From: JBFELO01 sp041552055
Lineage (GTDB): Bacteria; Acidobacteriota; Thermoanaerobaculia; Thermoanaerobaculales; Sulfomarinibacteraceae
Length of the DNA stretch: 9,333 bases
Direction of reading: 5' to 3'
Assembly: GCA_041552055.1 (NCBI GenBank)
Contig: JBFELO010000174.1
Coordinates: 1 to 9,333, forward strand
Below, piece by piece: positions 1 through 6,559 of this stretch. The position numbers and the translations under genes were made by a program. The first letter of the stretch is position 1; every line of letters begins with the position of its first letter. The notes under the pieces were generated by a model. It worked only from the letters and a program-made list of their open reading frames with translations. It was not told the DNA's origin and ran no database searches.

Positions 1-843
1 ACGGCCGGCCCCATGACCCGCACCGTCACAGACGGCGCCATCCTCCTGGGGGCGCTCACCGGCGTCGATCCACGGGATCCCGCCACAGGCGCCAGCGAGG
101 GCAACGCCCACACCGACTACACGGCGTTTCTCGATCCGCGGCGTCTCGAAGGCGCCCGAATCGGGGTCGCCCGGCAGCGGTTCGGCTTCCACCCCAAGGT
201 GGATGCGGCCCTGGAGGAGGCGCTGGCCGCGATCAAGGCGCAGGGAGCAGAGCTCATCGACCCGGTGGAGCTCACCTCTCACGAGGAGATGGGCGACGCC
301 GAGTACGAGGTCCTGCTGTACGAGTTCAAGGCCGACCTCAACCGCTACCTGGCGGCGTTGGGCGAGGCCGCGCCGGTCGCCACCCTGGCGGAGATCATCC
401 GCTTCAACGAGGAGAACGCCGACCGCGAGATGCCGTTCTTCGGCCAGGAGATCTTCCTCAAGGCCGAGGAGAAAGGGGATCTCACGACTCCGGAGTACCT
501 CGATGCCCTCGAGACGTGTCGCCGCATGTCGCGCGACGAAGGGATCGATGCCACCATGAACGAGCATCGGCTGGACGCCATCGTGGCGCCCACCGGCGGT
601 CCGGCTTGGACCACCGATCTGGTCAACGGCGACCACTTCGGCGGCGGCAGCTCGAGCTTCGCCGCGGTGGCCGGCTACCCGAATATCACAGTCCCGGCAG
701 GGTTTGTGCACGGGCTGCCGATCGGACTGTCGTTCTTCGGTAGGGCGTGGAGCGAACCGTTGCTGCTCGGCCTCGCCTTCTCGTTCGAGCAGGCGACCCG
801 GGCCAGGCGCCCGCCCACCTTCGAGCCGACGCTGCCCGTGTGA
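1..843 (+). CDS. Amidase-signature family hydrolase, C-terminal part (5' end outside the window)
   Basis: The frame is open from the first base (reads T-A-G-P before the methionine at 13), so the gene begins upstream and the ATG at 13 is internal. About 280 residues are visible. The opening 'GPMTRTVTDGAILLGALTG' is the conserved helix that follows the catalytic core of amidase-signature enzymes, with 'DPRDPAT' after it. Near the end, 'LDAIVAPTGGPAW', 'AAVAGYPNITVPAG' and 'GLPIGLSFFGRAWSE' are the typical C-terminal blocks of the family. The Ser-cisSer-Lys catalytic triad and glycine/serine-rich signature lie upstream and cannot be checked. Family members hydrolyse amide bonds; the C-terminal blocks look more like stand-alone amidases of the peptide-amidase type than GatA, but the substrate is unknown. 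It converges on the methyltransferase gene with only 16 bp between stops. Family assignment is firm; substrate is not. Confidence 0.93.
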   Translation, partial: TAGPMTRTVTDGAILLGALTGVDPRDPATGASEGNAHTDYTAFLDPRRLEGARIGVARQRFGFHPKVDAALEEALAAIKAQGAELIDPVELTSHEEMGDAEYEVLLYEFKADLNRYLAALGEAAPVATLAEIIRFNEENADREMPFFGQEIFLKAEEKGDLTTPEYLDALETCRRMSRDEGIDATMNEHRLDAIVAPTGGPAWTTDLVNGDHFGGGSSSFAAVAGYPNITVPAGFVHGLPIGLSFFGRAWSEPLLLGLAFSFEQATRARRPPTFEPTLPV

Positions 844-859
844 TCGGCGCGTCAGAAAT

Positions 860-1861
860 TCACGGTCGTGCCCGCTTGCGCCGCCACAGCTCGTCCAGGC
901 TGTCTGGGGCGCGGAACAGGAACACCTCGTAGCGGTAGTCGCGCACGAACCTGGAGGCGTCGAGCCGCCGGATGCGCTCTTGCCATGGTCTCGCCAGGCG
1001 TCGAAACACCGGCCCTCCGATCTTCCACAACAGTGGACGCCTGCTCACCATGGCGTCGTCGACGACCTTGACCGTCGGGACCACGAACCGCTCGCCGAGC
1101 GTCCGGGCCAGTGCCAGAGTCGGGGCGACCCGGTCGGTGATGTCCTCGCGGTGCAGCAGCCCGAACTGCCACTGCTCGGCTTCATCGAGAAACTCGTCCA
1201 GCAGGTGGCCGCTGGGTCCGAACAGGGCGCCTCGGGGGGTGATCCGGAAGTAGTCTGCGACGAGGAGGTAGGCCCCGGGGTTGTGCAACATCACGCGCCG
1301 GAAGAGCTGGTCGAGCATGACGTACTGGGCCGACTCGCTCATGAGGATCAGGTCGAACGGCTCGGTCGGGCGGAACAGCTCGAACCGGCAGAGGTGGAAC
1401 GGTCGCCGGGTGCGTTGCGGGAACACCTCGCCGAGGTACGGGTCAGGGGCGAGACCCTCGACGTCGAGCCCCCGTTCGATCATACGCATGGCGGTCGAAC
1501 CGGATCCGCAACCGACGTCGAGCACCCGCCGCACATCCGACGGGATCAGATCGACGAGAAGGTCTGCGTAGCGGCTCTGCGCCGTCCGCAGGCCGTCGAG
1601 TGTGAGCTCGTCATCCTCCCAGAGGCCGTAGGAGAGCTGCTCCAGGCCGAGAACCGAGTGCAGGAAGCGCAGGCCGGTGTCGACCCGGATCCGATCGAAA
1701 ATCGTGTCCCCCAGGAGCCAGCCGAAGCGGCGTCCCCGCCGCCGTGCGGCACGCGCCGCGGCCAGCCGGCGGGGCGACGGGTCGAGCTCGTCGGGAACGC
1801 CCTGCGGATCGACGTTGCGTCCAATCGAAAGGGGGCGGGGCACGCAGGGATTATGCACCAT
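860..1861 (-). CDS. Class I SAM-dependent methyltransferase
   Basis: The protein has 333 residues. Motif I 'VLDVGCGSG' sits at residues 113-121 and binds S-adenosylmethionine in the Rossmann-like fold. It is preceded by 'SYGLWEDDELTLDGL' (77-91), a lead-in common in small-molecule methyltransferases. 'FDLILMSESAQYV' (169-181) is the motif IV region and 'NPGAYLLVADYF' (194-205) the strand 5 region. After strand 2 the sequence reads 'GLAPDPY' (136-142): where many relatives have an acidic residue contacting the SAM ribose, there is Ala138, which may be a subfamily trait. The basic C-terminal part (about 270-333) is not recognised. The ATG at 1861 has no evident Shine-Dalgarno sequence, so the true start could lie a little downstream, since the first 35 residues look poorly structured. 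It is convergent with the amidase and divergent from the GFA-type gene. The methyl acceptor is unknown. Confidence 0.88.
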   Translation of the reverse strand: MVHNPCVPRPLSIGRNVDPQGVPDELDPSPRRLAAARAARRRGRRFGWLLGDTIFDRIRVDTGLRFLHSVLGLEQLSYGLWEDDELTLDGLRTAQSRYADLLVDLIPSDVRRVLDVGCGSGSTAMRMIERGLDVEGLAPDPYLGEVFPQRTRRPFHLCRFELFRPTEPFDLILMSESAQYVMLDQLFRRVMLHNPGAYLLVADYFRITPRGALFGPSGHLLDEFLDEAEQWQFGLLHREDITDRVAPTLALARTLGERFVVPTVKVVDDAMVSRRPLLWKIGGPVFRRLARPWQERIRRLDASRFVRDYRYEVFLFRAPDSLDELWRRKRARP

Positions 1862-1909
1862 CGAGACCGGAGCCGGGCCGAACCGCCTCGGCTGTCCAGA
1901 TGGGCGTGC

Positions 1910-1915
1910 TACGTT
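1910..1915 (+). promoter_or_regulatory. Possible -10 element for the GFA-type gene (leaderless)
   Basis: TACGTT fits the TAnnnT form of a -10 hexamer and ends five bases before the GTG at 1921. Transcription would then start at or within a base or two of the start codon. No clear -35 hexamer and no Shine-Dalgarno sequence are seen in the 59-bp divergent gap 1862-1920. Such a short match can arise by chance. Confidence 0.3.
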
Positions 1916-1920
1916 GAGAC

Positions 1921-2433
1921 GTGGTGACAGCGGAGAATCGCTGGCAGGATGCCCCGCCCTACGTGCACGGTCGCGAGGGGTTCACGCCCAGGTACCGGGC
2001 CCGTTGCTACTGCCGCGCGGTCGCGTTCGAGACCTGCGCGGATCCGGTGGACGCGAAGATCTGTCACTGTCCCCAGTGCCAAGCGCTGCACGGCGCGCCG
2101 TTCCAGTGGGCTGTCATCTTCCACAAGACCGACGTCCGGTTCGTGCGCGGCGTGGACAGGCTCTTTTTCTACAACGCGGAAACGGGGAGGGCGGGGCGCG
2201 TGCTGCCGTGCAAGCTGAGCTGCGGAGACTGCCGGTCCCCGATCGCCGACGAGGGGCGGCGCATGTTTCTGGCGTTCGGCCCGCTGTTCGACTTCGGCTC
2301 CCCGCCGCGCGTGCCGCCATCGTTCGAGCCGACCTGCCACATCTTCTATGGCCAGCGGGTGATTGACGTTCGCGACGACAAACCCAAGTTCCTGGGGCAC
2401 AAGGGCATTTCGCCGCTGTGGGAGGGGGGGTAG
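1921..2433 (+). CDS. GFA / CENP-V family zinc-binding protein
   Basis: The protein has 170 residues and the cysteine layout of the GFA superfamily, named after glutathione-dependent formaldehyde-activating enzyme. Cys29-Tyr-Cys31 with Cys101-Gly-Asp-Cys104 would form the structural zinc site. Cys48-His-Cys50-Pro-Gln-Cys53 would form the catalytic zinc site. Both sets match in order and spacing the two sites known from Gfa of Paracoccus denitrificans. 'HGAPFQWAVIF' (57-67) is the block that follows the second site. Family members are small cytosolic proteins, and many are not proven to act on S-hydroxymethylglutathione, so the exact reaction is left open. Two GTG codons stand in tandem (1921 and 1924); either could be the start, and neither has a Shine-Dalgarno sequence. 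The C-terminal block 'HIFYGQRVIDV' (140-150) looks subfamily specific. Confidence 0.87.
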   Translation: MVTAENRWQDAPPYVHGREGFTPRYRARCYCRAVAFETCADPVDAKICHCPQCQALHGAPFQWAVIFHKTDVRFVRGVDRLFFYNAETGRAGRVLPCKLSCGDCRSPIADEGRRMFLAFGPLFDFGSPPRVPPSFEPTCHIFYGQRVIDVRDDKPKFLGHKGISPLWEGG

Positions 2434-2483
2434 GGGAAACAGTGCCCGTCAAGTCAGGCCGGAGGCGTCAGGCGAGATCTGAG

Positions 2484-2511
2484 TTGAGGGGATTGGCGTA
2501 GCCGGGATAAG
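2484..2511 (+). promoter_or_regulatory. Candidate promoter for the alcohol dehydrogenase-GMC operon
   Basis: TTGAGG (2484-2489) and GATAAG (2506-2511) are separated by 16 bp and resemble sigma-70-type -35 and -10 hexamers. Transcription would begin near 2518 and give a leader of about 25 bases that includes the ribosome binding site. This is the only promoter-like pair seen in the 109-bp gap 2434-2542. The match is moderate in GC-rich DNA, so it remains a prediction. Confidence 0.35.
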
Positions 2512-2530
2512 CTGCGCCCGCGTCCTGCGA

Positions 2531-2536
2531 GGGAGG
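2531..2536 (+). promoter_or_regulatory. Ribosome binding site of the alcohol dehydrogenase gene
   Basis: GGGAGG lies six bases before the ATG at 2543 and fixes that start. It contrasts with the Shine-Dalgarno-free GTG starts of the GFA-type and PHP genes in the same window. Confidence 0.7.
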
Positions 2537-2542
2537 ATCTCC

Positions 2543-3784
2543 ATGAAGGCAGTGCGGTTCGACGTAACGATCCCAGGTTTCCTGGTGGCCAAGAGCGTGG
2601 GAAAGATTCACAAGAACGCGATGCTCGGAGCCCTGGGCACGGTCAGCCTGGCCAGCATGGAGGCTCCGGAGCTCCCGGGATCCGAGTGGGTCGAACTCGA
2701 GGTGCTGGGCTGTGGCATCTGTGGTTCTGATGTCCACACGGTGAACTACTCACTGAGTCCTGCACTCGAGCCGTTCAGCTCGTTCCCTGCGGTGCTGGGG
2801 CACGAAATCCTGGCTCGTGTCTCCGGGGTAGGGGCCGACGTCGACCGCGTCCGGGTCGGGCAGAGGGTCAGCGTCGAACCCACCATTTCGTGCACCGTGC
2901 GGGGACACTCCGAACCGTGTGGGGCGTGCCGCGACGGCAGCACGGCCACCTGCGACCGAAGCGCAGATCCAGGTGAGACAACGATCGATAATCGTCGGAT
3001 GGGCGCCGGCACCTTCGTGGGGTACAACCGCGATCTCCCGGGTGGCTTCGGCGAGCGCATGATCGCCCACCAGAGCCAGCTCTACCCAGTGCCCGACGAG
3101 CTCGACGACGACACCGCGGTGCTGACCGAGCCGTTTGCCATAGCCTTGCACGGGGTGCTACTCGCCGCTCCGATCGTCGATGGTCCCGTGCTGGTGATCG
3201 GCAGCGGCACGATCGCCCTGGCCACGGTGTGGGCCCTGCGGGCAATCGGATACGGTGGCGTCCTGATCAGCCAGACGAAAAGACCCCACGAGGCGCGAGC
3301 CGCGCGACTGCTGGGTGCCACCGAATCGGTGGCGCCGGGGACCGAGGCGCGGGAGGCGATGATCCGAACTGGCGCCCAGAGCCACAGGCCGATCATCGGA
3401 GGCGAGGTCTTTGCCGGCGGCGGTTTCCCGCTAATCTTCGACTGCGTGGGTTCTCGCGCGACCCTGAGCCAGGCGATTGGCTTCGCGTCCGAGCGTGGGC
3501 GGATCGTGGTGATCGGATGTGCCGCGCAAATCCCTAAGCTCGACCTGAGCTTCCTCTGGGCCCGTGAGCTCGTGGTGCAGGGCTCCGTGGGCTACGCCAC
3601 CGAGCGGTGGCAGGACCGCAGTCTGCACACCTTCGAGCTGACCCACGAGCTCATGCGATCGAACCACGCCCCGCTGTCGGAGCTGGTAACCCACAAGGTC
3701 CCCCTTGTCGATTATCGACGGGGGCTGAGCGCGGCCGCCGATCACCGCCGCAGCGGCGCGATCAAGGTGGTGCTCACACCGTGA
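2543..3784 (+). CDS. Zinc-dependent alcohol dehydrogenase (medium-chain dehydrogenase/reductase)
   Basis: The protein has 413 residues. The N-terminal catalytic domain has 'GCGICGSDVH' (56-65) with Cys60 as the expected catalytic zinc ligand, 'GHE' (86-88) supplying His87 and Glu88, and 'TEP' (195-197). Four cysteines at 117, 126, 129 and 137 match the structural zinc lobe. The nucleotide-binding fold begins at 'VLVIGSGTIAL' (216-226), a GxGxxA variant of GxGxxG, and 'FDCVG' (299-303) is the usual later strand. The enzyme should oxidise an alcohol, or reduce the carbonyl, with NAD(P); no signal peptide is seen, so it is cytosolic. At 413 residues it is longer than the common length near 350, with extra sequence at the N-terminus (11-45) and around 278-294. 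Its stop overlaps the start of the GMC gene by four bases, so the two are one translationally coupled operon. Substrate unknown. Confidence 0.93.
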   Translation: MKAVRFDVTIPGFLVAKSVGKIHKNAMLGALGTVSLASMEAPELPGSEWVELEVLGCGICGSDVHTVNYSLSPALEPFSSFPAVLGHEILARVSGVGADVDRVRVGQRVSVEPTISCTVRGHSEPCGACRDGSTATCDRSADPGETTIDNRRMGAGTFVGYNRDLPGGFGERMIAHQSQLYPVPDELDDDTAVLTEPFAIALHGVLLAAPIVDGPVLVIGSGTIALATVWALRAIGYGGVLISQTKRPHEARAARLLGATESVAPGTEAREAMIRTGAQSHRPIIGGEVFAGGGFPLIFDCVGSRATLSQAIGFASERGRIVVIGCAAQIPKLDLSFLWARELVVQGSVGYATERWQDRSLHTFELTHELMRSNHAPLSELVTHKVPLVDYRRGLSAAADHRRSGAIKVVLTP

Positions 3785-5433
3785 CCGGTTACGACTGCGA
3801 CTACGCCGTCATCGGTTCCGGGTTCGGCGGCAGTGTCGCGGCCCTCAGGCTGGCGCAGAAGGGGTACCGGGTGGTGGTCCTGGAGGCGGGGAGGCGATGG
3901 CTCCCGGAGGAGTTTCCGGAGAACAACTGGGATGCCAGGCGATACCTCTGGCTCCCCCAGCTGGGTTGCTTTGGCTTGCAGCGCATGCAGCAGTTTCGCC
4001 ACCTGTTCGCCGTTGCCGGTGTGGGCGTCGGCGGCGGCAGCCTGATTTACGGCAACACACTCTTTACACCGGGGGCCACGTTCTTTGCCGCGCCGGTCGT
4101 CCAGCGGATGGGCGGCGAGTCCGGATTGATGCCGTACTACGAGCTCGCCGGCAGAATGATGGGGGTGGTGCCGAACCCGCGGCTGACCGATGTCGACGAT
4201 GTTCTGCGCGACACCGCGGCGGATTACGGCCGTGAGCACACCTTCACACCGAGCCCGGTGGGAGTTTTTTTCGGACCGGAAGGGGAGACCGTCGACGATC
4301 CATACTTCGAGGGAGAAGGGCCGAGGCGCACCGGCTGTGACGGCTGCGGTCGCTGCTTCATCGGCTGCCCCTCGGGAGCAAAGAATTCGCTCGATTTCAA
4401 CTACCTTTACCTGGCCGAGCAAATGGGTGTCGAGATCAGGCCCGAAACCGAGGTGGTGCGTCTGCTGCCCCTGTCCGGCGACGGCGCGGATGGCTATCGG
4501 ATCGAGACCCGCCGCTCGACGAGCGGGCGGCCCAGTAAACCCAGCTGTCTCCGGGCACGGGCGGTTGTCGTGGCGGCCGGCGTGCTCGGCAGCGTGCAGC
4601 TCCTGTTGCAGGCGAGGGCCAGCGGCGACCTGCCCAGGCTCTCGAACCGAATCGGATGGGCTGTGCGGACCAACAGCGAGTCCATCCTCGGCGTGATGAC
4701 GCGCGACCGTGACGTGGACCTCTCGAAGGGGCTCGCGGCCTCATCGAGCGTCTTCCCCGACGCGCACACCCAGGTGCAGGCCGATCGCTACCCCGACGGC
4801 TCGGACTTCCTCGGGCTGCTGTCCACGGTCCTGGTGGACGGCGGCGGGCGCTGGCCGCGGCCCCTGCGGTGGTTGGCCACGATCCTGAGGCACCCCATCG
4901 ACTTCATGAGGTCGCTTTCACCGCACGGTTTCGCCAGGCGTTCGGTGGTGCTGGTCGTCATGCAGGACCTCGACAGCAGCCTGCGCCTGGTGCTCGCGCG
5001 GCGATGGTTGACGCGATCCTCGGCCAGGCTCGCCACGCGAGTCGAGACTGGGCACCGCGTGCCGACCTACATCCCGATCGCCAACGACTTCGCGCGCCGC
5101 ATGGCCGAGAAGATGAACGCCGTTCCGTTGAGCTCCCTGTCCGAGGTGCTGCTCGACGCGCCGGCAACCGCCCACATTCTCGGCGGCTGCGTGATTGCCG
5201 AATCACCGGACGAAGGTGTGGTGGACCTCGACCAACGCGCCCACGGCTACCAGAACCTCTACGTCTGCGACGGCTCGGTGATTCCGGCCAACCTCGGAGT
5301 CAACCCGGCGCTGTCGATTCTCGCGTTCGCCGAGCGCGCCATGGCTCGGATACGACCGATCAGCGACGTGAAGTATCTCGAGGTGGACCGGGAGTGGGGG
5401 GTGGAAGAGCTGCTGCGGCATCTCCAGAGTTGA
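3781..5433 (+). CDS. GMC-family FAD-dependent oxidoreductase, cholesterol-oxidase-like, with ferredoxin-type cysteine motif
   Basis: The protein has 550 residues from the GTG at 3781, inside GTGA, overlapping the upstream stop. AGGTGG at 3765-3770 is a weak ribosome binding site. This start puts the FAD-binding 'YAVIGSGFGGS' (8-18) at the N-terminus, as expected for a cytosolic protein. 'GVGVGGGSLIYGN' (80-92) and 'AVVVAAGVLGS' (261-271) are further FAD-domain blocks. Near the C-terminus, His465 in 'AHILGGC' and Asn507 in 'GVNPALS' occupy the places of the His/Asn pair of cholesterol oxidase-type GMC enzymes. 'VMQDLDSSLRL' (393-403) also fits that branch. At 186-197 the chain reads CDGCGRCFIGCP, a perfect CxxCxxCxxxCP ferredoxin motif, followed by 'SGAKNSLDFNYLYLAE', which is typical of cholesterol-oxidase-like relatives. 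It probably oxidises a hydroxyl of a sterol-like or other bulky alcohol; electron acceptor and substrate are unproven. Confidence 0.92.
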   Translation: MTGYDCDYAVIGSGFGGSVAALRLAQKGYRVVVLEAGRRWLPEEFPENNWDARRYLWLPQLGCFGLQRMQQFRHLFAVAGVGVGGGSLIYGNTLFTPGATFFAAPVVQRMGGESGLMPYYELAGRMMGVVPNPRLTDVDDVLRDTAADYGREHTFTPSPVGVFFGPEGETVDDPYFEGEGPRRTGCDGCGRCFIGCPSGAKNSLDFNYLYLAEQMGVEIRPETEVVRLLPLSGDGADGYRIETRRSTSGRPSKPSCLRARAVVVAAGVLGSVQLLLQARASGDLPRLSNRIGWAVRTNSESILGVMTRDRDVDLSKGLAASSSVFPDAHTQVQADRYPDGSDFLGLLSTVLVDGGGRWPRPLRWLATILRHPIDFMRSLSPHGFARRSVVLVVMQDLDSSLRLVLARRWLTRSSARLATRVETGHRVPTYIPIANDFARRMAEKMNAVPLSSLSEVLLDAPATAHILGGCVIAESPDEGVVDLDQRAHGYQNLYVCDGSVIPANLGVNPALSILAFAERAMARIRPISDVKYLEVDREWGVEELLRHLQS

Positions 5434-5523
5434 AGCGCTGTCCCCCTGGGAGTCGTTCTCGGGGCCGCCAACGCGGGAACGCTCGAAACTGACAGGGCGC
5501 GCGTGAGGCGGATGATGCGCGGC

Positions 5524-5859
5524 TCAAAAGTCCCTCGCTTGCTGACAGGCGACGCAGTGTGCGTACTCCGGCGGGTTCGTGTTTCCACAGCTTCGGCATG
5601 TCCACGGAGAAGGCGCGGGTCGAGCCTGGTCAAGTCCGCACTGGAGCACGTCGGCCGAGAACTCAGAGCCGCAGCGGCCGCAACGGATGATCTCGGTACC
5701 GGATCCGAGCGGAAAGACCGGGATGAAATACAGGGTGAAGACCTGCCGCACCCGGCGGTGGTCATAGGGAGCGTCGCGCTGACACGTTGGACAGAAGAAC
5801 GAGCCGGTGCCAACCGCCCGTTCGATCGGTTTGGTGCCGAAGATGACGATCCCGAGCAT
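5524..5859 (-). CDS. Small zinc-ribbon protein with C-terminal RanBP2-like zinc finger
   Basis: The protein has 111 residues from the ATG at 5859. 'MLGIVIFGTKPIERAVGTGSF' then Cys23-Pro-Thr-Cys26, 'FTLYFIPVFPLGSG' (41-54) and Cys60-Gly-Arg-Cys63 is the layout of a widespread small zinc-ribbon family. In that family a short hydrophobic strand pair lies between the two cysteine knuckles. The C-terminus adds a second finger, 'WTCRSCGNTNPPEYAHCVAC' (86-105), with a Cys-x2-Cys-x10-Cys-x2-Cys spacing like RanBP2-type fingers. The function is unknown; zinc binding is inferred from the cysteines. The frame stays open to a GTG at 5979, which would add 40 residues. I prefer the ATG because relatives begin close to the 'FGTK' block, but neither start has a clear Shine-Dalgarno sequence. 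The gene converges on the GMC gene; the 90-bp gap (5434-5523) holds nothing I recognise. Confidence 0.75.
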   Translation of the reverse strand: MLGIVIFGTKPIERAVGTGSFFCPTCQRDAPYDHRRVRQVFTLYFIPVFPLGSGTEIIRCGRCGSEFSADVLQCGLDQARPAPSPWTCRSCGNTNPPEYAHCVACQQARDF

Positions 5860-5989
5860 GGTTCTGAAACCGTTCGCGCCGCTCTCGATAGCCCAGCCGA
5901 TCCCGAAGTCGGAAGCGTAGGCGTGCCTGCCGAATGTGCGGGTAGCACGCACGCTCAGGGAGCCTGGGGCCAAGGCCACCAGTGCTCGT

Positions 5990-6008
5990 GCCGAGGGGCT
6001 TCCCCGGC
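5990..6008 (-). terminator. Possible terminator hairpin after the membrane-protein gene
   Basis: GCC-GA-GGGG, loop CTT, then CCCC-GGC can fold into a seven-pair GC-only stem with a two-base bulge. It lies 19 bases downstream of the stop of the minus-strand membrane protein. There is no T-run after it on the minus strand, so an intrinsic terminator is uncertain. It lies in the 168-bp gap 5860-6027, in which I see no other feature besides the possible N-terminal extension of the zinc-ribbon frame. Confidence 0.25.
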
Positions 6009-6027
6009 TACCTGAATGTCGCGCGGA

Positions 6028-6447
6028 TCACTGCGCTGGTGATGCCTGCGGCTTCCTGTAAATCGCCCCGATCACCGATCCGGCGATGACCGCGCTGATC
6101 AGTCCGGTACCACCCCAGCACCAGCTGAGAAAGTAGGGGAAGCCCTCGAGGACGAGCGGGTGGTAGTGGTTGGAAAAGAAATGGACCAGACCGACGAAGA
6201 ACCCGAAGGTGGCGCCCCCCTTCCAACCACCGGCCCACGAGTCGACTGTCCTCGCAAAGAACATGGCCGCGATAATGCCGATACAGATCGACACGGCGAG
6301 GAAGAACAACGGGTTCGCCTGCTGCTGCGAGAACACCGGATACTTCGTGTAGGTGTTGCCCAGAATGAGCCCGTGCATGATGAAATCGGCGATGTTCGCC
6401 ACGAATCCCGCAGCGATGCCAGCAACAACGATCCTGCTCCAGTTCAT
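6028..6447 (-). CDS. Small four-helix membrane protein of unknown function
   Basis: The protein has 139 residues with four predicted transmembrane segments, at about 4-28, 46-66, 77-97 and 108-130. I do not recognise a named family but believe similar hypothetical proteins occur in several phyla. Visible conserved-looking features are 'ADFIMHGLILGNTY' (20-33) in and after helix 1, 'GGWKGGATFGF' (73-83) entering helix 3, and 'HFFSNHYHPLVLEGFPYF' (89-106). The last has three histidines and several aromatics near the end of helix 3. The tail 'RKPQASPAQ' is polar. The start is the ATG at 6447, chosen because AGGAG stands six bases upstream; the frame is open to 6546 but the extra residues are not membrane-like. 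It is divergent from the PHP gene over 112 bp and upstream of the zinc-ribbon gene on the same strand. Confidence 0.82.
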   Translation of the reverse strand: MNWSRIVVAGIAAGFVANIADFIMHGLILGNTYTKYPVFSQQQANPLFFLAVSICIGIIAAMFFARTVDSWAGGWKGGATFGFFVGLVHFFSNHYHPLVLEGFPYFLSWCWGGTGLISAVIAGSVIGAIYRKPQASPAQ

Positions 6448-6453
6448 GGTTTT

Positions 6454-6458
6454 CTCCT
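6454..6458 (-). promoter_or_regulatory. Ribosome binding site deciding the membrane-protein start
   Basis: On the minus strand the sequence reads GAGAGGAG followed by AAAACC and the ATG at 6447. The purine-rich AGGAG core at six-base spacing makes this start far better than the ATG at 6546, which would add 33 residues. Confidence 0.75.
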
Positions 6459-6545
6459 CTCCCTTTCTGAGAGGAACACGTGAAGGCCTGGCAGCATTCT
6501 CCGTGTTGGAATTGATGAAAGTGCACCGGACGGCCAACCGATTCA

Positions 6546-6551
6546 TATAAG
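6546..6551 (+). promoter_or_regulatory. Possible -10 element for the PHP gene (leaderless)
   Basis: TATAAG stands out as AT-rich in the divergent gap 6448-6559 and ends eight bases before the GTG at 6560. Transcription from it would start almost at the start codon. No Shine-Dalgarno sequence suits this GTG, and no -35 hexamer is found at 16-18 bp: TTGATG at 6512-6517 is too far. No good promoter pair is seen for the minus-strand gene in the same gap. Confidence 0.3.
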
Positions 6552-6559
6552 GTGGCCGG

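Noticed and set aside
704..1927. A 407-codon open frame on the + strand across the methyltransferase gene
   Set aside because: It is antisense to a protein with a clear SAM-binding motif, overlaps the end of the amidase, and its translation is low-complexity, rich in R, P, E and A, with no recognisable domain. Long shadow frames are common in GC-rich DNA.
1909..2400. A 163-codon minus-strand frame opposite the GFA-type gene
   Set aside because: The + strand encodes all seven zinc-site cysteines in family order; the minus frame shows no motif.
3607..3780. An upstream start for the GMC gene that would add 58 residues
   Set aside because: The added part lies wholly inside the alcohol dehydrogenase gene and is arginine/proline-rich. 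The FAD motif should be near the N-terminus, and GTG at 3781 gives the usual layout and a four-base overlap.
5259..5948. A 229-codon minus-strand frame running through the GMC 3' end and zinc-ribbon region
   Set aside because: Serine/arginine-rich translation with no domain; it conflicts with the zinc-ribbon cysteine motifs and with the conserved end of the GMC protein.
5860..5979. A 40-residue N-terminal extension of the zinc-ribbon protein from GTG 5979
   Set aside because: The extension shows no motif and relatives start near the 'FGTK' block. The start is not certain, as neither candidate has a good ribosome binding site.
6500..6538. TTGGAA, TTGATG and minus-strand TTGGCC as -35 elements in the divergent gap
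   Set aside because: None has a convincing -10 hexamer at 16-18 bp on its strand.
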